64,000 bases of DNA, from NCBI RefSeq assembly GCF_022179805.1, contig NZ_BPUO01000016.1:62001-126000 (forward strand). Direction: 5' to 3'. The stretch is from Cupriavidus pauculus (lineage in GTDB: Bacteria; Pseudomonadota; Gammaproteobacteria; Burkholderiales; Burkholderiaceae). A model generated the notes under the pieces. It worked only from the letters and a program-made list of their open reading frames with translations, had not been told where the DNA came from and searched no databases. Numbering within the stretch: the first letter of the stretch is position 1; each line of letters starts with the position of its first letter. This document shows positions 43,814-52,243 of the stretch, in pieces. The position numbers and the translations under genes were made by a program.

Positions 43814-44620
43814 CTAGCGAATTTCGGCGTACCCGTCTTCCTGTGCCGCCGCAGCCGCCAGGTCCCGGTAAGCTGCCACGTCGGGGCGGTCGAAGCGTTC
43901 CACCAGCACGGCTTCAAGCAATGGCTCGTAGTCCGGGCCGCCATGCAGGGTGCATAGTCGTTCAATCAGCACGTCGCGCTCGGCCTCGGGCAGCGTTGCC
44001 GAGGCCACCAGCAGCGGATTCGGTGTCCACGGCGTGCAGGCGATGGTCTGCAGACCTTCCAGCAGCGCCGGATCATGCCGGCGCACGAGATCGAGAAAGT
44101 AACTGTCCAGCGCGGTGACGTCGATCTGCCGGTCGCGCAGCGCCGTCAGCGCGCGCATGGGTGTATCGAGCGGGCCGACGGATTCGGCGAACAGCGCCCC
44201 GCGTTCCCGCGCATACGGCGCCAGCAGTTGCCGCGCGGCGTGGTAGCCCGACTGCGAATGCCGGGCCATCCAGCCAAAGCGGCTGTCGAAGGTGTCCTCG
44301 ACCTTGTGCCAGCCGCTGTCTGCCCGCACCAGCAGTTCGCTGCGGTAGCGCGCCTGCCCACCATAGGCGTCCGGCGATGGCACGGGCGCCACCAGTGGGA
44401 CCACGGGCGCCACGCCCTGTGCGAATGGCAGCCCGCACATGAAGCCGCAGACAAGATCGGGCCGCTGCCATAGCGAAGGCAGCGGCGCGGGCCACGCAAA
44501 CGGCACCACCTCCACCGGCCACGCCAGGTCCGCGAACACGCGCGTGAACAACGCCTGCCACGCGGCGGTGACCGCCGGCGTGGCGTTGTACATGCGGAAC
44601 GACGCGATGCCGGCCGTCAT
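43814..44620 (-). CDS. PhnD-like substrate-binding protein without signal peptide
   Basis: A 268-residue protein with the two-lobed PhnD/phosphonate-binding fold suggested by IASFRMYNATPAVTAAWQAL, SLWQRPDLVCGFMCGLPFA, WMARHSQSGYHAARQLLAP and ALRDRQIDVTALDSYF. The N terminus goes straight into the domain with no signal peptide, so it should be cytoplasmic. Its ATG follows the stop of the ornithine cyclodeaminase-like gene by one base (TGACATG on the coding strand), implying coupled translation. A sensor, carrier or enzyme-partner role is possible; ABC permease genes are absent. Confidence 0.75.
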   Translation of the reverse strand: MTAGIASFRMYNATPAVTAAWQALFTRVFADLAWPVEVVPFAWPAPLPSLWQRPDLVCGFMCGLPFAQGVAPVVPLVAPVPSPDAYGGQARYRSELLVRADSGWHKVEDTFDSRFGWMARHSQSGYHAARQLLAPYARERGALFAESVGPLDTPMRALTALRDRQIDVTALDSYFLDLVRRHDPALLEGLQTIACTPWTPNPLLVASATLPEAERDVLIERLCTLHGGPDYEPLLEAVLVERFDRPDVAAYRDLAAAAAQEDGYAEIR

Positions 44621-44621
44621 G

Positions 44622-45626
44622 TCAGGCAAAGCGCAAGGTCTGGCCCAGCCCCTTTGCGCGCGCCTTGGTCAGCATCGCGTGGCCCAGTGCGATGTCGGTG
44701 GTCGACAGGCCCCGGTGCCAGAACAGGATGGTCTCGTCGTCGCGCTCGCGGCCCGGCTTCAGGCCCGCCACGATTTGCCCAAGCTCGGCGTGCAGGTTTT
44801 CCTCGTTCAGGCGGCCGCTGTCCACATGCTCGCGCAGCGCGCCAAACGGCAGGCCCTTGCGGCACTGGCCCCAGTCGTCCACCACCATCTTGCTCATGAT
44901 GTCGGTCAGCGACAGCTCCACGGCGCTCATCGTGCCGTAGGGAATCACCAGCGCGCCGGGCTTGATCCATTCGGTCAGCAGCATCGGCGTGGGCTTGGGC
45001 AGGCGCGATGCCTCCACCACGATATCGGCGCCCCGCACGCACGATTCCCAGTCCTCGGTCACCGTCACCGGCTTGCCCAGGTCGCGCGACAGCCGTGCGG
45101 CAAACGCATCGCGGCTTTCGGGCCGGCGCGAATGCACGCGGATCTCGTCGAAATCGAACAGCGAATCGAGCAGGCGCACGTTCCAGTACGACGTGCCGCG
45201 CGCGCCGATGTGCGCCAGCACCTTGCTGCCCTTGCGCGCCAGATGCCGGGCACCGAGCGCGGTCACGGCGCCGGTACGCATGTCGGTGATCGCGGTGGCG
45301 TCGATCACGGCCAGTGGCGTGCCGTTGTCGGGATCGAACAGGTTGAGCAACGCCATCTCGGACGGCAGGCCCTGCTTGTAGTTGTCGACGTAGTCGGACA
45401 CCACCTTCACGCCCGCCACATGCAGCGGCTTGATAAAGCCCCGCAGCACGTTGAAGTGCCCCTTGTCCGACGATTCCGGTACCAGGTGCACGCGCGGTTC
45501 GATCACGGTTTCGCGGCGGCCCTGCGCGGCCAGCGCGGCCTCCACCGCAGCCAGGATTTCCGCGTCGGTCAGCGCCAGTTCGGCAACGTCGGGGCCGTTC
45601 AGGTAGGTCAGGTACAGCTCTTTCAC
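44622..45626 (-). CDS. Ornithine cyclodeaminase/mu-crystallin family enzyme
   Basis: A 334-residue NAD(P)-dependent enzyme of the OCD/ketimine reductase family. Family segments are KVVSDYVDNYKQGLP, DATAITDMRTGAVTALGARHLA, LAHIGARGTSYWNVRLLD and EASRLPKPTPMLLTEWI. Start is GTG 45626, supported by AAGGAG. Usual reactions are ornithine to proline or imine reduction; the Bug receptor immediately upstream in the operon suggests an imported acid or amino-acid-like substrate. Confidence 0.88.
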   Translation of the reverse strand: MKELYLTYLNGPDVAELALTDAEILAAVEAALAAQGRRETVIEPRVHLVPESSDKGHFNVLRGFIKPLHVAGVKVVSDYVDNYKQGLPSEMALLNLFDPDNGTPLAVIDATAITDMRTGAVTALGARHLARKGSKVLAHIGARGTSYWNVRLLDSLFDFDEIRVHSRRPESRDAFAARLSRDLGKPVTVTEDWESCVRGADIVVEASRLPKPTPMLLTEWIKPGALVIPYGTMSAVELSLTDIMSKMVVDDWGQCRKGLPFGALREHVDSGRLNEENLHAELGQIVAGLKPGRERDDETILFWHRGLSTTDIALGHAMLTKARAKGLGQTLRFA

Positions 45627-45636
45627 GGGGGTCTCC

Positions 45637-46620
45637 TTACTGCAGTGGGGGAATGTTGGCGCGATGCACGATGGCGCGCCATTTCGTGGTTTCCGTGGCG
45701 ATGGTCTCGCCGAACGCCTGCGGCGTGCTGCCCACGGGCTCCAGGCCCAGTGCGTCGAGCTTCTGCTTGACGTCGGGGTCGCGCAGCACCGTTGCCACAT
45801 CCTTCTGCCATTTGCGCACCACGCTCTCTGGCGTGCCCTTGGGCGCCACCAGCCCGTACCACGACGTCACGTCGAAACCGGGATAGCCCGATTCGGCGAC
45901 GGTCGGCACGTTGGGCAGTTGCTGCAACCGGTGCGGGCCGGCCACGGCCAGCGCGACGAGCTTGCCCGTGCGCACATGCTGCAGCACCGTGGAAATACCG
46001 CCGAACATCATCTGTACCTGGCCGCCCAGTACGTCGTTGAGCGCCGTGGCCATGCCGTTGTACGGCACGTGCACGGTCTTGACGCCGGCTTCCAGATTGA
46101 GCAGTTCGCCAGCCAGGTGCGCGCCGCTGCCATTACCCGGCGACGCGAAATTGAGCTGGCCCGGATGAGCCTTGGCATAGCCGACCAGTTCCTTGAGCGA
46201 GCGCGCCGGCACCGATGGATTCACCACCAGCACGTTGGGCGACGACGCCAGCATCGTCACCGGCACGAAGTCGCGCGTCTCGAAATTGAGCTTGCGGAAC
46301 AGGATGGGATTGACCGTCAGGTTGCCGGCTGGTGCAAGCCCCAGCGTGTAGCCGTCGGGCGCGGCGCGCGCCACGGCTTCCATGCCGATGTTGCCGGCGG
46401 CACCGGGCTTGTTGTCGACGAGCACGGGTTTGCCCCATTGCTCTGACAGCTTCTGTCCCACCAGTCGCGGCAGCGAATCGGCTACGCCACCAGCGGCAAA
46501 CGGCACCACGATCCGCACGGGCCGCGCGGGATAGTCGTCAGGCTGCGCCTGGGCGGCGAGCGGCATGGCCGCCAGCAGCGCGACGATGGCCGGTACGGCC
46601 AACAACTTCTGAAAGGCCAT
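45637..46620 (-). CDS. Bug/TctC-type periplasmic receptor of the cyclodeaminase operon
   Basis: A 327-residue receptor with signal peptide LLAVPAIVALLAAMPLAAQA. Motifs VVPFAAGGVADSLPRLVG, VDNKPGAAGNIGMEAVAR and VHVPYNGMATALNDVLGGQ are clear. An in-frame GTG at 46647 with GGGGAG upstream is an alternative start adding nine residues. First gene of an operon with the cyclodeaminase-like gene 10 bp later; divergent GntR gene and repeated operators suggest substrate-controlled expression. Confidence 0.92.
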   Translation of the reverse strand: MAFQKLLAVPAIVALLAAMPLAAQAQPDDYPARPVRIVVPFAAGGVADSLPRLVGQKLSEQWGKPVLVDNKPGAAGNIGMEAVARAAPDGYTLGLAPAGNLTVNPILFRKLNFETRDFVPVTMLASSPNVLVVNPSVPARSLKELVGYAKAHPGQLNFASPGNGSGAHLAGELLNLEAGVKTVHVPYNGMATALNDVLGGQVQMMFGGISTVLQHVRTGKLVALAVAGPHRLQQLPNVPTVAESGYPGFDVTSWYGLVAPKGTPESVVRKWQKDVATVLRDPDVKQKLDALGLEPVGSTPQAFGETIATETTKWRAIVHRANIPPLQ

Positions 46621-46721
46621 GGCCGGCCCCTGTACATAACGGTTCACGCAGAACTCCCCGTGTTCAATTGCACCCCATGACCCTGTCAGGCTGCCGCGCG
46701 TCCTTGTCTTGGCGCCCGACT

Positions 46722-46765
46722 TGTATAGACTGATCTTAAAGAAGCTGTCTGATACTGTATAGACA
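46722..46765. promoter_or_regulatory. Two TGTATAGAC boxes, HutC/GntR-type operators, over the Bug promoter
   Basis: TGTATAGAC at 46722-46730 and TGTATAGACA at 46756-46765 are direct repeats 34 bp apart in the 314-bp divergent gap 46621-46934. The second is a near-palindrome like HutC-group sites (TGTATATACA). On the minus strand CAGACA, 18-bp spacer and TATACA form a promoter for the Bug operon that overlaps the first box. Nothing else was seen in this gap. Confidence 0.65.
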
Positions 46766-46934
46766 ACTTTTCGCATATGGGAAAGCGGATTTCTCATAAG
46801 ATGCGAAACCGCACGCGCATGGTGCCGATGGCACAGGCGCAGTGCGCGCCCATGCGCGAGCCACGGCACTTTTCACCGTCGCGGGTCGTGTGGGGTTTTC
46901 TCAACGCCATAGCCCTGCCATTCGTGGAGCCTGC

Positions 46935-47672
46935 ATGCCAGCCCGTCCGAGCCCGCAACCCGTCGATCCGGCCACGCCCGCTTTCCAGCGCATCAAGGAC
47001 TACGTGCAGGAGCAGATCGCGGCCGGCGTATGGCGCGAGGGCGATGCCATCCCGCCCGAACTGAAGCTGGCGGATACCTTCGCGGTCTCGCGCATGACCG
47101 TCAATCGCGCGCTCAACGAGCTGGAGGCCGAACAGGTGCTGGTGCGGCGCAAGGGCGCGGGCACGTTCGTGGCGCAGCAGCGCTACCAGGCCACGGTGGT
47201 GGAGATCCGCAGCATCGCCGAGGAGATCCGCGCGCGCGGGCATCGGCATCGCAGCAGCCTGTACCGGCTGGAACGGCAGCGCGCCACGCGCAGCCTGGCC
47301 AGCCAGTTCGGCGTGGCCGAGCGCAGCACGCTGTTTCACTCGGTCATCCTTCATTACGAAAACGACGAGCCGATCCAGGTGGAAGACCGCTGGGTCAATC
47401 CCGCGCTGGCGCCAGACTACATGGAAGCCGATTTCGGCACGATCACGCCCAACGAGCACCTGATGCACGTGGCGCCGCTGCAGCGCGCCGAGTACCAGAT
47501 CGAGGCGCTGCTGCCCGGCGCCGAGGTGGCCGAGATGCTGGCCATCGAGCCGGCTGAGCCGGCGCTGGTCTTGCGCCGGCGCACGTTCTCGCGCGGCGCG
47601 GTGGCGTCGGTGGTGGTGCTCTGGCACCCGGGTAACCGCTACCGGTTTGGCGGGGCGCTGGGACAGGCGTAG
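46935..47672 (+). CDS. GntR-family regulator, HutC subfamily
   Basis: A 245-residue repressor. The winged helix (about 15-80) includes IPPELKLADTFAVSRMTVNRAL and LVRRKGAGTFVAQQ; the C-terminal UTRA effector domain includes TLFHSVILHYENDEPIQVEDR and ALVLRRRTF. GGAG precedes ATG 46935. It is divergent from the Bug-cyclodeaminase-PhnD operon and very probably represses it through the TGTATAGAC boxes; the inducer may be an amino-acid derivative, as in histidine utilisation. Confidence 0.9.
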   Translation: MPARPSPQPVDPATPAFQRIKDYVQEQIAAGVWREGDAIPPELKLADTFAVSRMTVNRALNELEAEQVLVRRKGAGTFVAQQRYQATVVEIRSIAEEIRARGHRHRSSLYRLERQRATRSLASQFGVAERSTLFHSVILHYENDEPIQVEDRWVNPALAPDYMEADFGTITPNEHLMHVAPLQRAEYQIEALLPGAEVAEMLAIEPAEPALVLRRRTFSRGAVASVVVLWHPGNRYRFGGALGQA

Positions 47673-47690
47673 CGGTTTGGTGTGGCTGTG

Positions 47691-47722
47691 TTCCCCTCTC
47701 CCGCATCGCGGGAGCGGGGAGA
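47691..47722. repeat. Intergenic palindromic element
   Basis: CTCCCGC-ATC-GCGGGAG extends outward to CCCCT/CGGGGA, giving an almost continuous 12- to 13-bp stem. No T tract follows on either strand. It looks like a REP-type intergenic palindrome of the C-rich kind often seen in Burkholderiales. Confidence 0.5.
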
Positions 47723-47838
47723 AACATGGCGGTAGAGGGGAGAAAGTGAACACCAGGCGAATTCCCTGCGCGAAGACTGTCTAAGCTTTAACTACCGGCC
47801 CGCACGCGGGCCTGGCAGGGCAAGCGGGAGACAGGAAA

Positions 47839-48348
47839 ATGGTAGCGATGCGCGGAACGCTGCGGGTGGCACTGGCCGGAATCGCCCTGACATTGGGCGG
47901 CTGTGTGGCGTATCCCGGCTATGACGTAGGGTACGGCTCCTACTACGGGGACTATTACGGCGGCACCTACAGCTCGGCCTACGCCGGCTATCCCGCGTAT
48001 TCAGGTTATCCCGGATATGCCACCTACTCGGGCTACTCCTACGGCAGCTATCCCTATGGCTACCCGTACGGGTACACCGGCTGGCCCGTGTACAGCAGCG
48101 TCTGGCTGGGCTACGGCTGCTGCGGGTATCGGGGTTACTACGGATATCGCGGCTACTACGGCTATCGAGGTGGCTATGGCGGCTACCGTGGTTACTACGG
48201 TTACCGGGGCGGCTATGGCGGCGGCTACCACGGCGGTTATGGCGGTGGCTACCACGGCAGCTACGGCGGCAATTATCAGGGTGGCTACGGCGGCGGCTAT
48301 CGCGGGGGATACCGTGGTGGTGGCAGAGGCGGCGGCAGGGGACGCTAG
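47839..48348 (+). CDS. Tyr/Gly-rich repetitive lipoprotein
   Basis: A 169-residue protein with lipobox LTLGGCVAYP near residue 22. Nearly all the rest is low-complexity Tyr/Gly: first YGSYYGDYYGG/GYPAYSGYPGY repeats, then GYRGYYGYRGGYGG repeats, then GGYHGGYGG units, ending RGGGRGGGRGR. A CC pair interrupts the middle (YGCCGY). Such composition suggests a disordered, aromatic- and arginine-rich surface-exposed chain. Function unknown; a second ATG nine bases downstream is possible. Confidence 0.7.
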   Translation: MVAMRGTLRVALAGIALTLGGCVAYPGYDVGYGSYYGDYYGGTYSSAYAGYPAYSGYPGYATYSGYSYGSYPYGYPYGYTGWPVYSSVWLGYGCCGYRGYYGYRGYYGYRGGYGGYRGYYGYRGGYGGGYHGGYGGGYHGSYGGNYQGGYGGGYRGGYRGGGRGGGRGR

Positions 48349-48389
48349 CGTCCGGCGCGCGGCGACCGCAAGGGCCGCCGCGTGGCGCG

Positions 48390-48809
48390 TCATGGCAACT
48401 GGCGTAACTGGCCGATGACCGACATCAGCCGGCCATGCGCCACCGTGACCGATGTCTCGTCCTGCAGCGCTTCCTGATAGCGTTTGCGAAACGATTCATC
48501 GCCTAGTTCGGAAAACAGCTTCTGCGTGGCACCGGCCACGGCGCGGCAGGTTTCGTCGTGATGCTCGTCGCCATCGAGTTCTTCGTCGATCTCGATGATG
48601 AGGCGCGACAACGGATCGAGCCAGCGGAAGAACGACTCTTCTGTCACCAGTTGCACGAACTGTCCCGCGGGAATCGGGCCATGCAGTCTTTCATACTGGC
48701 CGCGGTCATATCCGATGACCTCCTTGTGGACCTGGAGCAGTGCCGCCCGCAAGGCACGTAGCCCCGAGCGGCGGGTTTCCTGGGTAGCAAGGAACTGTTC
48801 GCTGGGCAT
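48390..48809 (-). CDS. Conserved-looking protein of unknown function
   Basis: A 139-residue acidic, helical protein without signal or membrane segment. Distinctive segments: QVHKEVIGYDRGQYERLHGPI, FFRWLDPLSRLIIEIDEELDG, DEHHDETCRAVAGATQKLF. Start at 48809 is chosen because GGAG lies six bases upstream; ATG codons at 48815 and 48836 are alternatives. No family recognised. Confidence 0.6.
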   Translation of the reverse strand: MPSEQFLATQETRRSGLRALRAALLQVHKEVIGYDRGQYERLHGPIPAGQFVQLVTEESFFRWLDPLSRLIIEIDEELDGDEHHDETCRAVAGATQKLFSELGDESFRKRYQEALQDETSVTVAHGRLMSVIGQLRQLP

Positions 48810-49148
48810 GCCCATCTCCACTTTTCCTCTGTTCATGGGGCAGGCCGTATCGACATGACCTCGGGCGGCTCCTCCCGGGGCCACCACTCACCCGCCCGTT
48901 GTTATCGGAAACACACGTACACGCACAATGGCATGCCCGGTGTGCAAGTCAGTATAGGCAGCGGCATGGCCCCAATCTAGCGCGCCCGCCTAGCGAAATA
49001 CCCGTATTGCGGCCCTGCGGCAAGCGATGCAGGCCATGTGGTAGGCGACTCGCGCCTGCGTCCACATTGCGGTGCAGCGAGCGTGAATAACGCTAGCGTG
49101 AGAGGGTCGGGACTGTCAGCGACAGTTCAGCGACAGGTCAGCCGCAGG
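48810..49148. other. Intergenic region, 339 bp
   Basis: It contains the start region of the leftward unknown gene and, at its right end, most of an 11-bp tandem repeat that runs into the end of the nuclease gene. No other gene or promoter could be supported. Confidence 0.5.
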
Positions 49149-49170
49149 TCACCGTGAGGTCAGCCGCATC
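49116..49170. repeat. 11-bp tandem repeat, five units
   Basis: Five consecutive 11-base units related to TCAGCGACAGG (49116, 49127, 49138, 49149, 49160); the first two differ by one base, the last three diverge more. The array covers the stop codon and the last few codons of the endonuclease/phosphatase gene. Confidence 0.7.
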
Positions 49171-49907
49171 CGTGCCAGCAACGGCAAGTGATCGGATGCC
49201 AGCCGCGACAGCGGACTGCGATGACTGGTCACGGCCACCAGGTGCGCGCGCGGCGAGGTCCAGATGCGGTCAAGCGCCAGGAACGGCGCGCGCGACGGAA
49301 ATGTCGAGACATGGGGCGTGCGCTCGAAGTAGGCATGCAGCCAGCGCAGCGGACGCCCCCACAGGAACCACTCGTTGACATCGCCGAGCAGGATGGTGGG
49401 CTGCTTCGGCGCTTCGGCCAGCGCGGTCAGCAACCGGCGCACCTGCCAGCGGCGCTCACCTGGGCGCAGGCCCAGGTGGGTGGCGATCACGCGCAGCGCG
49501 AACGTGCCCGATTCGATGGCATTGCATTCGAGTTGGGCGTCGATGGCACCACGCGGTTCGCACCCCTTCACGCTCAGGTCGATATGCCGCACGCTGGCGG
49601 GCGGGTAGCGCGTCAGCAGCGCGTTGCCGTAGTCGCCGTCGTCGCGCACCAGCGTCGGTCCCGGAATCGCGTGCAGGCCAGTGTGCTGGGACAGAAAGCG
49701 CAGCATGTCGAAGCCGGTGCCGCGCGTTTCCACCTCCTGCAGCGCGATCATGTCGGCACGCAGTTCGTTGATGACCTCGCAGATGCGCTTGGGCACGAAG
49801 TGGCCGTCGGTGCCGATGCCGCCGTGGATGTTGTAGCTCGCCACCTTGATGTCGGCATGCAGCGGCATCTCGTGGTGGATACCCGGCGTCTCACGTGGGG
49901 CATTCAT
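49149..49907 (-). CDS. Endonuclease/exonuclease/phosphatase family protein
   Basis: A 252-residue EEP-fold enzyme. Catalytic segments: ASYNIHGGIG (Asn), ALQEVETR (Glu), THLGLRPGERRWQ (His), LLGDVNEW (Asp/Asn) and SDHLPLLARM (Asp-His). Its ATG overlaps the stop of the PLD-VTT gene (ATGA), so the two are translationally coupled; the pair probably acts on phospholipid or phosphodiester substrates. Its 3' end lies in an 11-bp tandem repeat. Confidence 0.88.
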   Translation of the reverse strand: MNAPRETPGIHHEMPLHADIKVASYNIHGGIGTDGHFVPKRICEVINELRADMIALQEVETRGTGFDMLRFLSQHTGLHAIPGPTLVRDDGDYGNALLTRYPPASVRHIDLSVKGCEPRGAIDAQLECNAIESGTFALRVIATHLGLRPGERRWQVRRLLTALAEAPKQPTILLGDVNEWFLWGRPLRWLHAYFERTPHVSTFPSRAPFLALDRIWTSPRAHLVAVTSHRSPLSRLASDHLPLLARMRLTSR

Positions 49908-52111
49908 CGTGCGCCCTCGCTGGAAGGGGTGCCGCCGCACTCAGGATGACCGGGGTGCGTGCCGAGGCCCGTGTGCGGATGCGCAGCCCGGCTGCGCCGT
50001 TGGCGGCGCCGCCGCAATGCCCACCACAGCGCGGCCGGCACCAGCAGCACCAGAGCCAGCAGCGCAACCGTGGCGGGCTGCGGATCGCGCGCCACGGCCG
50101 CGATGCGGTCCACCAGCGACGCCGACACGATGATGCCCGGCGACATGCCGATGGCCGTGCCCAGCAGGCAATCGCGCAGCCGGATGCGCGACGCGCCCAC
50201 CACCAGGTTGACCAGCGTGAACGGCGCCACGGGCACCAGCCGCAGCACCACCATCGCCAGCACGCCATGCTGGCTGACCTGCTGGCTCAGGCGGTTCAGG
50301 CGCCGGCCGCCAAAGCGTTGCACGGCATTGCGCCCGAGCATCCGTCCGACCGTATAGGTGGCGGCAGTGCTCATCACGGTGCCGGCCAGCGCAATCGCGC
50401 CGCCATACAGCGGCCCGAACACCACCACGGTCAGCACGATCATGACGGTCACCGGAAACAGCGCCAGCCCACCCGCGACGAACGCGCCGATCATCGCCAG
50501 TGGAGCTAGCGGCATGTCATCGACGCGCTGCACCAGCGCCAGCAGATGCCGGAAGTCGGCCCACTCGCGCAGCGGCGTATAGCGCCAGGCAAAGGCTACG
50601 CCGGCCACGAGCAGCACAAACACCACCAACATCGCCACGCGGCTGGCCACGTGCGGCTGCGCGTCGGGGCTCACGAATTGGGCTATCACGTTTTCGGCGT
50701 CGATGGGCTCCATCGGGTCCAGCAGCGTGGCGTCGGGCAGCGCAGCGTCGATATCGTCGGGCACGCTCGGCGCGAACGGCTGCAGCGTACGCCCCTCGGC
50801 GCGGTACAACGCGGACAGCGCGTCGTTCAGGCGCGGCTGCGTGGCGAGTACATCGTCCAGTTCGTCGGGCGAGACCGCCAGGTGCTCGCACAGCAGACGG
50901 TTGCGCATGGCCCGGATCGCCGCCGCCATGCGCGCGTCGCCCAGCGATTCGAGCACGAGGTTGCACTCGGTATCGAGGCCGAACGAGCGGTTGCTCAGGT
51001 TGGCGGACCCAATCGTGAGCAGGCGGTCGTCCACGGCCATCACCTTGCTGTGCACGTTGACGCAGGCGTCGCCCAGATCCGGCACATGCGGACAGTAGAG
51101 CTGGAAGCGCCCCTGCGCATCGACCGCACGCAGGCCGCGATACAGCCGCGCACGCAGCACGCCCATGCTGGCTTCTTCAAGCCAGCCGCTTTCGGTGCGG
51201 CGCGATACCAGCGCGATGTCGGGGCCGTCGGGCTTGCACAATTGCCCGGCGAACGCATCGGCAATCAGCTCGGAACTGAAGTACTGGTTTTCCAGGTACA
51301 CGCTGTCGCGCGCGGCGGCGATGGCATCGGTGTAGAGCGTGCGAATTTCGCTGATGGCCGGAGCGTCGTTGTGCGCCGGAAAGGTGCGGCTGATGCCGAT
51401 GCGCACGTCGGTGATGTCCGGCGCCACCTGCTCGGGCCACGGATCGGTGCGTTGGGCGGTCGGCACGCGCGGGCGTCGGCCCGTGGCGCGCAGCCATCGC
51501 TCGGCCGCTAGCTCGCCCAGGGCACGCGCGGCCGCGCCATCGACCATGCACTGCACGTCATGGAACGGGGTATAGGGCTTGCCGTCGGGGTCCACGCGGC
51601 GCGGATCGTCGGCCAGGTGATGGTGGGTGTCCCAGCGGCGAATGGTCAGGTCCAGCCCGCCGACAAAGGCCACGCTGTGATCGACGACCACCACCTTCTG
51701 GTGATGCGAGGCGCCCACTGGATGGTTGCCGTCCAGGCAGAAGGACAGGCGCCGGTGCGTCTGCCAGTGCTCCTTGGCGGACGGCAGGAATTCGCGTTCG
51801 AGCGCGAACACCATCGCATAGTCCCAGCTCAGCACATAGATGCGCAGCCCACGGCGACGCCGGCACAGCGCGTTGAGAAAGTCGCGCAGTTCGGCCGGCA
51901 GGCCATCGGTGGGTTCGTCGGGCAGCAGCCGCATGCGGCTGTCGATGTCCCAGCCGAGGATGAAAATGCTGTGTTCGGCGCGCGCCAGCGTCTGGCGCAG
52001 CGCGGGAAAGTACGCGTCGGCATCCACCAGCATGGAAAACCGTTCGCACGGCTCCACACGCCAGCAGTTGTGGCCGGGCTTCAGCAGGGAGGATTCGGCT
52101 TCGTTCGTCAT
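49904..52111 (-). CDS. Phospholipase D-VTT domain fusion protein
   Basis: A 735-residue protein. The first two thirds carry two PLD domains with complete motifs HHQKVVVVD and HSKVMAVDD (plus GSANLSNRSFGLDTE). The last third is a VTT/SNARE-associated (DedA-like) membrane domain of several helices, with ALFPVTVMIVLTVVVFGPLYG and RLVPVAPFTLVNLVVGAS. It likely makes or remodels phospholipid at the membrane. ATG 52111 is preferred over a TTG 21 bases upstream. Confidence 0.88.
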   Translation of the reverse strand: MTNEAESSLLKPGHNCWRVEPCERFSMLVDADAYFPALRQTLARAEHSIFILGWDIDSRMRLLPDEPTDGLPAELRDFLNALCRRRRGLRIYVLSWDYAMVFALEREFLPSAKEHWQTHRRLSFCLDGNHPVGASHHQKVVVVDHSVAFVGGLDLTIRRWDTHHHLADDPRRVDPDGKPYTPFHDVQCMVDGAAARALGELAAERWLRATGRRPRVPTAQRTDPWPEQVAPDITDVRIGISRTFPAHNDAPAISEIRTLYTDAIAAARDSVYLENQYFSSELIADAFAGQLCKPDGPDIALVSRRTESGWLEEASMGVLRARLYRGLRAVDAQGRFQLYCPHVPDLGDACVNVHSKVMAVDDRLLTIGSANLSNRSFGLDTECNLVLESLGDARMAAAIRAMRNRLLCEHLAVSPDELDDVLATQPRLNDALSALYRAEGRTLQPFAPSVPDDIDAALPDATLLDPMEPIDAENVIAQFVSPDAQPHVASRVAMLVVFVLLVAGVAFAWRYTPLREWADFRHLLALVQRVDDMPLAPLAMIGAFVAGGLALFPVTVMIVLTVVVFGPLYGGAIALAGTVMSTAATYTVGRMLGRNAVQRFGGRRLNRLSQQVSQHGVLAMVVLRLVPVAPFTLVNLVVGASRIRLRDCLLGTAIGMSPGIIVSASLVDRIAAVARDPQPATVALLALVLLVPAALWWALRRRRQRRSRAAHPHTGLGTHPGHPECGGTPSSEGAR

Positions 52112-52243
52112 GGCGAACGGTTTGCCGCGCAAGTTTCGTACCGGTCGCGCGGGCGCGCGGTGCCGTGGGGTATGGCGGCACGCTGGGTGTGCCCCGAGTG
52201 TGCCCCGGGTGTGCCGCTTACTTGCCTTTGTAAAAGTTGCCAG

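Noticed and set aside
49904-52111. PLD-family protein as a toxin or defence nuclease
   Set aside because: The VTT membrane domain and two HKD motifs fit phospholipid metabolism; no immunity or defence partner is adjacent.
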